The notes under the pieces were generated by a model. It was not told the origin of the DNA. It did no database searches and saw only the letters and a program-made list of their open reading frames with translations. From JAPLDB01 sp964356415 (GTDB taxonomy: Bacteria; Bacteroidota; Bacteroidia; AKYH767-A; 2013-40CM-41-45), in contig CAYHHK010000005.1 in NCBI GenBank assembly GCA_964356415.1, positions 1-59,718 on the forward strand: 59,718 nucleotides of DNA, written 5' to 3'. The position numbers and the translations under genes were made by a program. Position 1 is the stretch's first letter, and each line of letters begins with the position of its first letter. Positions 53,418 through 59,718 of the stretch are shown here, piece after piece.

Positions 53418-54794
53418 TTACTCTTTGGCGCTCATCTCAGCAAAATTCTTAAAGAACAAAGGAATGGTCTCGATTCCTTTCATAAAATTGAATATGCCAT
53501 AATGCTCATTCGGTGAGTGGATCAGGTCACTGTCAAGGCCAAAACCCATCAGTACCGATTTCAGTCCGAGTTCCTTTTCAAACAGTGCAACGATCGGAAT
53601 GCTGCCGCCGCCGCGTGTTGGAATCGGTTTCTTGCCGAAGGTTGTTTCCATCGCTTTGCTCGCAGCTTTATATGCTACAGAATCTGTCGGGGTAACAACA
53701 GGTTCGCCGCCATGATGTGGAGTCACTTTTACTTTCACTCCCTTGGGAGCTATTGAAGTAAAATGTTTTGTAAACAGCTCGGTGATTTTATCAGTGGTCT
53801 GGTGAGGTACAAGCCGCATGCTGATCTTTGCAAATGCCTGTGAAGGAAGAACTGTTTTTGATCCTTCCCCTGTATAACCGCCCCATATTCCGTTCAGTTC
53901 AAACGTTGGACGTATACCTGTACGCTCAAGGGTTGTGTAACCGGTTTCTCCGCGTACTTCATCCACACCCAAATCCTTTTTATATTCGTTCAGGTTGAAT
54001 GGTGTCTTATTCAGTTCTATTCTTTCATCACTTGTCAATTCCAACACATCATCATAAAATCCCGGTATGGTGATGCGGTTTTCCTTGTCTTTCATCGATG
54101 CGATCATATCACACAAAACCTGAATCGGATTGGAAACAGCGCCGCCATAAACGCCTGAATGCAGATCACGGTTAGGGCCGGTAACTTCAACCTGAACATA
54201 ACTCAATCCGCGAAGCCCGACTTCAATACTTGGAGTATCGTTGGCTACAATGGAAGTGTCTGAGATCAATATTACATCTCCCTTCAGTCTGTTTTTGTTT
54301 TCGCGTACCCATACGCCAAGGTTGGAAGAGCCCACTTCTTCTTCGCCTTCAATCATAAAGCGGACATTGCATGGAAGTGTGTTTGTCTTCATCATGCTTT
54401 CAAATGCTTTGATATGCATGAATACCTGTCCTTTATCATCGCAGCTTCCGCGGGCGTAAATTTTTCCGTCGCGCACTTGTGGCTCAAACGGCGGAGTAGT
54501 CCACAGATTTACCGGATCGGCAGGTTGAACATCATAGTGACCGTATACAATTACCGTCGGTAGTTTCGGATCAATGATCTTTTCACCGTAAACAATCGGA
54601 TGCCCTGATGTTGGACAGATCTCAACTTTTTCCGCACCTGCTTTTTCCAGACTCGTTCTGATAAATTCTGCCGCACGCGCCACCTCCGGCTTGTATTTTG
54701 TATCAGCGCTCACACTTGGTATGCGCAGTAATTCAAAAAGTTCTTCGAGAAAACGATTTTCGTTGCTCTTTACAAATGCCAATGTTTGTTCCAT
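53418..54794 (-). CDS. M20-family dipeptidase
   Basis: 458 residues of the M20 dinuclear zinc peptidases, cytosolic hydrolases of dipeptides or acylated amino acids. Visible ligands are His/Asp in VIVYGHYDVQPAD, Asp in SCDDKGQ, the Glu pair in GEEEVGSSN, and a later His in IHSPNEHYGIFN. The dimerisation domain contains DLHSGVYGGAVSNP. Length is normal. The start ATG at 54794 is directly preceded by a word array. It is transcribed toward the lipoprotein operon; a 130-bp gap separates them, and coupling is not clear. Confidence 0.93.
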   Translation of the reverse strand: MEQTLAFVKSNENRFLEELFELLRIPSVSADTKYKPEVARAAEFIRTSLEKAGAEKVEICPTSGHPIVYGEKIIDPKLPTVIVYGHYDVQPADPVNLWTTPPFEPQVRDGKIYARGSCDDKGQVFMHIKAFESMMKTNTLPCNVRFMIEGEEEVGSSNLGVWVRENKNRLKGDVILISDTSIVANDTPSIEVGLRGLSYVQVEVTGPNRDLHSGVYGGAVSNPIQVLCDMIASMKDKENRITIPGFYDDVLELTSDERIELNKTPFNLNEYKKDLGVDEVRGETGYTTLERTGIRPTFELNGIWGGYTGEGSKTVLPSQAFAKISMRLVPHQTTDKITELFTKHFTSIAPKGVKVKVTPHHGGEPVVTPTDSVAYKAASKAMETTFGKKPIPTRGGGSIPIVALFEKELGLKSVLMGFGLDSDLIHSPNEHYGIFNFMKGIETIPLFFKNFAEMSAKE

Positions 54795-54849
54795 ATCTGT
54801 TTGTTTTTTTTGTCTATTGTTTATTGTCTATTTCTTCTTGCCTTCTAAC

Positions 54850-55010
54850 TTTTGCCTTTTGCCTTTTGCCTTGTGCCTTGTGCCTTGTGCCTTGTGACTT
54901 GTGACTTGTGTCTTGTGACTTGTGTCTTGTGCCTTGTGCCTTGTGCCTTGTGCCTTGTGCCTTGTGCCTTGTGACTTGTGCCTTGTGACTTGTGACTTGT
55001 GACTTGTGCC
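54850..55010. repeat. Heptamer array (ccttgtg/acttgtg), abutting a stop codon
   Basis: About 160 bp of the words ccttgtg, acttgtg and cttttgc. It ends exactly at the TAA stop of the barrel gene at 55011, just as the related array at 51857 ends at a TAA stop. No spacer-repeat alternation, so not CRISPR. Short minus-strand frames here are repeat translations. Confidence 0.85.
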
Positions 55011-55655
55011 TTAAACTTTCCACCCATTCCAGAAGTTCACAAACTTATAATTGAAACTGATTGTAAATAACAGATGCCCGTCTGGCTTAACAAATTCGCT
55101 TCTGTGAATATCAAGTTTACCTTCGCCATTTACAGCATCTGTTTCAATCTCCTTTCCGAAATGAAGCATATACTGCGCACTGAGTGAACAATCGAATCGC
55201 TTTGTAATATTGAAGTGCGTACCAAGTCCGGCCTGTGTTGCACTGCTGAATCGGTCTGCATTGTTTTTATGATTGCCCACCTGACTCACCACGCTGTAAT
55301 CGAAGCAATGACCGGCAATCAGATAAGGCTGCAAAACATGATCAAAACGAACATTTTTCCCGAAGTAGTACATCAAACTCCATCCAATGTGATAATCATC
55401 ACGATGCGTGATTTTTGTCTGTGACGGAATGTAATCTGCATACCACTCCGAATTCAGTTTGTCCATAAACTGAAAACGAAACTGCCCCCCTATCCCTTTA
55501 CCGATAGCAGCATCGTCATTGAACATGCTGATTGTATTTCGCGTACCGATTGAAAAGTTACCGGCGCTCTGATCCCTGCCTTTTTTTGAATCATCGGCAA
55601 GTGCAGTGATGGAAATCAGCAGCAGTGCTGCAGCAATAACAATGTTGTGATTCAT
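55011..55655 (-). CDS. Outer-membrane beta-barrel protein, 214 residues
   Basis: A signal peptide (IVIAAALLLISITALADD) precedes a small barrel with alternating strands: GGQFRFQFMDKLNSEWYADY, YHIGWSLMYYFGKNVRF, AGLGTHFNITKRFDCSLSAQ and the closing LLFTISFNYKFVNFW. It is similar in size to Bacteroidota OmpW/porin-like barrels but without a recognised family name. Likely outer membrane; function unknown. Its stop codon abuts a heptamer array. Confidence 0.8.
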   Translation of the reverse strand: MNHNIVIAAALLLISITALADDSKKGRDQSAGNFSIGTRNTISMFNDDAAIGKGIGGQFRFQFMDKLNSEWYADYIPSQTKITHRDDYHIGWSLMYYFGKNVRFDHVLQPYLIAGHCFDYSVVSQVGNHKNNADRFSSATQAGLGTHFNITKRFDCSLSAQYMLHFGKEIETDAVNGEGKLDIHRSEFVKPDGHLLFTISFNYKFVNFWNGWKV

Positions 55656-56028
55656 AGTACATGGGTTTAAAATGTGACGTAGAATCCTTTTCCATCATTG
55701 ATTGGCTTTGAATCATAAACGGTACTGCAAACGTCATATTTGAAACTTCTTTAAAAAATATTTGGGAAAGATACGGTTGGTTCAAATTATCCAGTCTGCC
55801 CGCTATACGCTGCAAGTCCGGCCAGAACACAATCCCTCGCTATGCGGGCTTTCCGCTACTATCGGGTTTAATTTTGTCACTGCCTTCTTCGTAGCGGCCG
55901 CCCCTCTCCTCAACCTGATGGTTTAAATAAAAAATCTACAGTCCTCACCCAACGGAATTCCAACCTTCAAATCTACACATCTTCAAATCTTCAAATTATT
56001 TTATCTTCAAATTGATTTACTTTGCATC
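55656..56028. other. Gene-free spacer with repeat-like segments
   Basis: 373 bp without a supported gene. It contains a stretch ccctcgctatgcgggctttc (from 55831) followed by ccgctactatcggg, which looks like a degenerate copy of a dispersed element. It also contains a (cttcaaat)n-type word run at 55964-56010 just before the msrB start. Confidence 0.5.
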
Positions 56029-56123
56029 ATGGACTACAACAACCTCACCCCTGATGAAGAACGCGTCCTCCTCCGCAAAGGAACCGATGCACCTTATACC
56101 GGTGAATACACAAACAAAAAAGA
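56029..56123 (+). CDS. msrB: Methionine-R-sulfoxide reductase, 5' fragment cut by scaffold gap
   Basis: Only the first 31 codons are present: MDYNNLTPDEERVLLRKGTD then APYTGEYTNKK. This is the N-terminal signature of MsrB (LTpeE..vl...GTE.p.tGey...k), which reduces methionine-R-sulfoxide in proteins and free methionine. The expected length is about 130-160 residues, so about 100 residues lie in the gap (or were lost). The catalytic Cys region is not visible. Immediately after the gap the sequence is a word array. Confidence 0.78.
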
Positions 56124-56223
56124 NNNNNNNNNNNNNNNNNNNNNNNNNNNNNNNNNNNNNNNNNNNNNNNNNNNNNNNNNNNNNNNNNNNNNNNNNNNNN
56201 NNNNNNNNNNNNNNNNNNNNNNN
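56124..56223. other. Scaffold gap of 100 N after the msrB start
   Basis: Exactly 100 undetermined bases. The left side is coding; the right side is a word array, so the gap hides at least the rest of msrB. Confidence 0.99.
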
Positions 56224-56331
56224 TTCGTACTTCGTTGAGATCACCCTATATTCGTAATTTCGTATTCCCATTCGTACTTCGTTGAGATCATCGTATTTTC
56301 GTATTCCCATTCGTACTTCGTCGAGATATCC
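56224..56331. repeat. Word array (cattcgtacttcgttgagat)
   Basis: The 20-bp word ttcgtacttcgttgagatca occurs three times, with ttcgtaatttcgtattccca words between. Same word family as the inverted array at 30273-30455. Confidence 0.85.
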
Positions 56332-56346
56332 TACATTTACAGCCGC

Positions 56347-58479
56347 ATGCAAACCGCTGAAAAATCGAAAACCGGCATAGACGAAAGCGTTCTATTAAAA
56401 GCTTACGAACTCATGTGTTCTGCACGTGCCATGAGCGATCTGTACGAGGAAAAATCCCAGATCACTGCAAAATATGTTCATGCATGTTCCCGCGGACATG
56501 AGGCCATTCAGCTGGCACTTGGCTTACAACTGAAACCACAGGATTTTCTTTCTGCATATTACCGCGACGACAGCATCCTCCTCGGCATTGGAATGAAGCC
56601 TTATGAACTGATGCTTCAGTTACTTGCCAAACGTGACGATCCTTTTTCAGGTGGAAGAACTTACTATTGTCATCCATCTTTAAGGCGTGACGACATGCCG
56701 AAAATTCCGCATCAGTCGTCGGCTACTGGTATGCAGGCCATACCAACAACAGGTATTGCAATGGGAATTCAATACAGGGAAAAGCTTGGGATAGATGACA
56801 AAAAAATAAAGGAAAAACCTGTCGTAGTATGTTCAATGGGTGACGGATCTGTTACTGAAGGCGAAGTGAGCGAGGCGTTCCAGATGGCGGTCCTGAAGAA
56901 AATGCCTATACTCTATTTCATCCAGGACAATGAATGGGATATATCAGCACATTCAAAGGAAGTGCGTGCCATGGATGCGCCTGAATATGCGAAAGGATTC
57001 AAGGGAATGGAAGTGCGCTCTATCGATGGAACTGATTTTTATAAATGCTACGAAACTGTAAGAGAGGTTTTGGATATTATCCGCATTGAAAGAAGGCCGA
57101 TGATGATCCATGCAAAGGTTCCTTTACTTGCTCATCATACTAGCGGAGTCAGAAGAGAATGGTACCGCCATGATCTCGAAGAAGACATGAAACGTGATCC
57201 GCTCCCGAAGTTTAAAAAGATGCTCCTTTCTGCCGGATATGAAGAAAAAAATCTTGCTGTAATTGAAACGCGGGCTGCCTTATTGGTGAAAGCAGATTTT
57301 GAAAGAGCATTGAAAGCAGAAGACCCTCGTTCGGAAGATTTATTTACCCATGACTTCGCTCCAACTCCCATCACCGCAGAAAAAGGAGAACGTGAACCAA
57401 AAGGGAAAGAGAAAACCGTAATGGTTGACTGTGCATTGTTCGCCGTCAAAGAACTGATGGAAAAACACAAAGAGTGTTTGTTATACGGACAGGATGTGGG
57501 CGCCAGGCTAGGCGGTGTGTTTCGTGAAGCAGCAACACTTGCACAAAAGTTTGGTGATGACCGTGTTTTCAATACGCCGATTCAGGAGGCATTTATTATT
57601 GGAAGTACTGTTGGCATGAGTGCTGTCGGACTGAAACCCATTGTTGAAGTACAATTTGCCGATTACATTTTTCCAGGACTGAATCAGTTATTTACTGAAG
57701 TGGCGCGCAGTTGTTATCTGACAAACGGAAAATGGCCTGTGAGCTGCATCATTCGTGTTCCAATCGGCGCTTACGGTAGCGGAGGTCCATACCATTCTTC
57801 AAGTGTAGAAAGCATTCTTACTAACATCCGCGGAATTAAAATCGCATATCCAAGCACCGGAGCAGATTTGAAGGGCCTTATCAAAGCAGCATATTATGAT
57901 ACAAATCCATGTGTGATTCTTGAGCACAAGGGATTGTACTGGAGCAAGATCAAAGGAACAGAAGATGCAAAAACCGTTGAGCCTGACGAAGATTATGTAA
58001 TACCATTTGGCAAAGCGCGCATCGTTCAATCGGTTTCTCTCCCGCTCTCCGCTTCTCCCGCTCTGGCGAAGAATGGGAGAACTGGTGAAAGGGAGACTGG
58101 GAGTAAATCAACTACTCTCACTGTCATCACGTACGGAATGGGTGTTTACTGGGCGAAGAATGCGGCAAAGAACTTCCCGGAAAGAGTTGAAATTATTGAT
58201 TTAAGAACCCTTGCTCCGGTCGATTACGAAACCGTTTTTGCATCGGTAAGAAAACACAACCGTTGCCTTGTAGTAACTGAAGAAGTCCTGAATAATTCTT
58301 TCGCTCAGGCACTCGCAGGCAAAATCTCTGATGAATGCTTTCAGTCACTGGATGCACCCGTGAGAGTCATTGGCTCCGAAAATCTCCCTGCCATTCCATT
58401 GAATTCAACACTTGAGGCGGCCATGATTCCTAATGCGGAAAAAGTGGCAAAAGTGATGGGAGAATTGTTAAACTATTAA
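56347..58479 (+). CDS. Fused E1 alpha/beta 2-oxoacid dehydrogenase, with an in-frame insertion
   Basis: 710 residues. The alpha half (residues about 15-340) has the TPP motif VCSMGDGSVTEGEVSEAF followed by YFIQDNEWDIS. The beta half (about 370-705) has EAFIIGSTVGMSAVGLKPIV, GPYHSSSVESIL and VTEEVLNNSF near the C-terminus. It is an E1-type, TPP-dependent decarboxylating subunit of a branched-chain or other 2-oxoacid dehydrogenase complex; E2 and E3 are not in the window. Between FGKARIVQS (to 562) and TTLTVITYGMGV (from 589) there are about 25 extra residues (VSLPLSASPALAKNGRTGER...), which interrupt a normally continuous strand-turn-strand region. Confidence 0.9.
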   Translation: MQTAEKSKTGIDESVLLKAYELMCSARAMSDLYEEKSQITAKYVHACSRGHEAIQLALGLQLKPQDFLSAYYRDDSILLGIGMKPYELMLQLLAKRDDPFSGGRTYYCHPSLRRDDMPKIPHQSSATGMQAIPTTGIAMGIQYREKLGIDDKKIKEKPVVVCSMGDGSVTEGEVSEAFQMAVLKKMPILYFIQDNEWDISAHSKEVRAMDAPEYAKGFKGMEVRSIDGTDFYKCYETVREVLDIIRIERRPMMIHAKVPLLAHHTSGVRREWYRHDLEEDMKRDPLPKFKKMLLSAGYEEKNLAVIETRAALLVKADFERALKAEDPRSEDLFTHDFAPTPITAEKGEREPKGKEKTVMVDCALFAVKELMEKHKECLLYGQDVGARLGGVFREAATLAQKFGDDRVFNTPIQEAFIIGSTVGMSAVGLKPIVEVQFADYIFPGLNQLFTEVARSCYLTNGKWPVSCIIRVPIGAYGSGGPYHSSSVESILTNIRGIKIAYPSTGADLKGLIKAAYYDTNPCVILEHKGLYWSKIKGTEDAKTVEPDEDYVIPFGKARIVQSVSLPLSASPALAKNGRTGERETGSKSTTLTVITYGMGVYWAKNAAKNFPERVEIIDLRTLAPVDYETVFASVRKHNRCLVVTEEVLNNSFAQALAGKISDECFQSLDAPVRVIGSENLPAIPLNSTLEAAMIPNAEKVAKVMGELLNY
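58038..58096. repeat. Imperfect inverted repeat inside the E1 coding sequence
   Basis: Arms 58038-58063 and 58071-58096 match at about 19 of 26 positions, separated by the 7-bp loop tggcgaa. Within the arms, 8-bp words (tcccgctc, tccgcttc) repeat. It is in frame and adds residues about 563-588 to the protein. Confidence 0.65.
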
Positions 58480-58511
58480 ATCTGCACCGGTATTGTTTTC
58501 GTAAATCAGTC

Positions 58512-59474
58512 ATGCGAAAACGTGCCATTTGTTTTACTGCTTTTCTTTTTTGCTTTTGCTGCAGTTGTCCGGCACAGGTCATTGACAACACCGCTTCCTT
58601 CAGAAATATTCATGGTGAAAAATATTTCCGCTTACACTATGAAAATGATTTTTTCTCCGCTGCTGACTGGTATTTTTCCCAGGGAATCAATCTTGAGTTA
58701 GTCCATCCTGCATTAAATAAATTTCCGCTTTCAAAAATCCTGGTCCATCCTAAAAAAGGAAAAATAAAATATGGAGTTTCCATTGAGCAGGACGTTTATA
58801 CCCCGACAAGTATTCGTCATGATGAAGTACTTTATGGTGATCGTCCATATTCAGGCGTCCTTCTTTTGGAAACTTTCTTAATAGCAGTTGACACAATAAA
58901 GAATGAACGATTCTCTTCTTCAATATCGGTTGGCGTAGTTGGTAGTTCCGCCGGAGGAAAGGAGACACAAACCTCTATTCATCGCCGGACAGGAAACTTC
59001 CTTCCACTCGGCTGGCAGCATCAAATAAAAAATGATCTTGCGCTGAATTACCAGATTGATTTTGAAAAGAAAATACTTTCGAATAGTTTTTTTCTCCTTA
59101 ATGGTTATGGAGAGGTCTGGGCAGGAACTTTGAATGATAAAATCTCCATGGGGATTGTTGCAATGGCCGGATATTTTGATTCACCATTTCAATCACAAGG
59201 GAAAAGAAAAATATTCCGGATGCATTTTTATGTCCAGCCAATGATCAGCGCAGTCGGGTATGATGCGACGCTGCAGGGGGGCTTATTCAACCGTAATAGC
59301 GAATACACAATTTCTTCCGGAGATTTAATGCGGCTAACTCTTCAAAATAATCTCGGAATCGTCTTTAACATTGGAAAAATTAATCTCGAATATTTTCAGT
59401 CTTTCCTGACCAGGGAATTTAGCAGTGGAGATTCGCACAATTGGGGTGGAGTAAGGATGGCGATTATTTTGTAA
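58512..59474 (+). CDS. LpxR-like lipid A deacylase family protein
   Basis: 320 residues with a signal peptide (AICFTAFLFCFCCSCPAQ). The outer-membrane beta-barrel LpxR pattern is seen: LHYENDFFSAADWYFSQGIN (the N-D...D.y.t.G start), then YGVSIEQDVYTP and GDRPYSGVLLLETF (the DRPYaG segment), and late barrel strands to the C-terminus. LpxR removes the 3'-acyloxyacyl group from lipid A in the outer membrane. The catalytic His/Ser pair cannot be confirmed by eye. It follows the E1 gene by 32 bp on the same strand. Confidence 0.85.
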   Translation: MRKRAICFTAFLFCFCCSCPAQVIDNTASFRNIHGEKYFRLHYENDFFSAADWYFSQGINLELVHPALNKFPLSKILVHPKKGKIKYGVSIEQDVYTPTSIRHDEVLYGDRPYSGVLLLETFLIAVDTIKNERFSSSISVGVVGSSAGGKETQTSIHRRTGNFLPLGWQHQIKNDLALNYQIDFEKKILSNSFFLLNGYGEVWAGTLNDKISMGIVAMAGYFDSPFQSQGKRKIFRMHFYVQPMISAVGYDATLQGGLFNRNSEYTISSGDLMRLTLQNNLGIVFNIGKINLEYFQSFLTREFSSGDSHNWGGVRMAIIL

Positions 59475-59584
59475 AACATAAGAGGCATACGAAGTGTTTT
59501 GGTGGAGGAAATTCCGTTGTTTTCTTATGGTTTTTCTAGATAATATGTGATTATAAGCATATAAATGATTTTTAAAAATATTGG

Positions 59585-59613
59585 TTGTTATTTGAAAAAA
59601 TCATGTAGGTTTG
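59585..59613 (+). promoter_or_regulatory. Candidate promoter for the tRNA-Met transcript
   Basis: TAGGTTTG at 59606-59613 is a full match to TAnnTTTG, with TTG at 59585-59587 upstream at near-normal spacing. The tRNA starts 55 bp later. Confidence 0.5.
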
Positions 59614-59668
59614 CGACCTCCAAAAAAGAGAGCAGTTCTAAGAAAAAAGACTCAAAATCAAGATATAG

Positions 59669-59718
<50 letters not shown>

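Noticed and set aside
51857..55010. CRISPR array
   Set aside because: Words are contiguous with no unique spacers, and no cas genes are present.
54814..55027. Lys/Gln/Thr-rich minus-strand frame
   Set aside because: It is the heptamer array read in frame; no start context or composition of a gene.

Overview
The window looks like part of a draft (metagenome-type) scaffold from a Bacteroidota bacterium, probably of the Chitinophagia/Sphingobacteriia kind. The evidence is: two proteins ending in type IX secretion (Por) sorting domains, many lipoproteins with Bacteroidota-type post-cysteine residues, DUF5916, OPT, KorAB and RecB/AddA-type homologues of Bacteroidota flavour, TAnnTTTG-like -7 promoter elements, TTG starts and weak ribosome-binding sites. 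Three runs of exactly 100 N (6404-6503, 14808-14907, 56124-56223) are scaffold gaps of unknown true length. Each one interrupts something: a helicase gene, a repeat array and an msrB gene.

Layout. 1-5.2 kb: cell-envelope genes (truncated DUF5916 protein, SPOR-like protein, calcium-binding-repeat outer-membrane protein) and a response regulator with a C-terminal membrane anchor. 5.5-8.4 kb: AddA/RecB-type helicase-nuclease. 8.6-17 kb: OPT transporter, secreted beta-propeller, PLP enzyme, amino-acid permease, a repeat-rich stretch around a GxxExxY gene, and an alpha/beta-hydrolase-like protein. 17.2-20.2 kb: korA-korB, a 2-oxoacid:ferredoxin oxidoreductase. 20.3-32.4 kb: N-acetylglucosamine-kinase-like protein, FAD/NAD(P)-binding protein, di-haem cytochrome peroxidase, secreted M14 carboxypeptidase, TerB-like protein, OmpA lipoprotein, Crp/Fnr regulator, thioredoxin-fold protein and NADP-isocitrate dehydrogenase.

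33.4-49.0 kb holds the most notable block, an aryl-polyene/flexirubin-type biosynthesis and export cluster on the + strand. It has a thioesterase, two intact ketosynthases, two ketosynthase-fold proteins without the active-site cysteine, an ACP, a FabZ-like dehydratase, a NodB-type deacetylase, LolA-like and lipoprotein carriers, a glycosyltransferase/DUF2062 gene split by a one-base frameshift in an A10 run, a 1287-residue fusion of MMPL exporter + acyltransferase + methyltransferase, a CrtI-like oxidoreductase and an EamA permease. No ketoreductase, aromatic ammonia-lyase, AMP-ligase or DarA/DarB is present, so the pathway must be completed elsewhere or its product must differ.

49.1-53.3 kb (- strand) is a translationally coupled operon of four lipoproteins (one haem-binding) plus a Tat-exported DUF1501 protein, a possible surface complex of unknown role. 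53.4-59.7 kb: M20 dipeptidase, an outer-membrane barrel, the 5' end of msrB, a fused E1 alpha/beta 2-oxoacid dehydrogenase with an in-frame repeat insertion, an LpxR-like lipid A deacylase, and the 5' part of an initiator tRNA-Met.

A second theme is repeats. Most longer intergenic gaps carry their own short-word tandem or inverted array, and several of these abut or contain the stop codon of the gene running into them.
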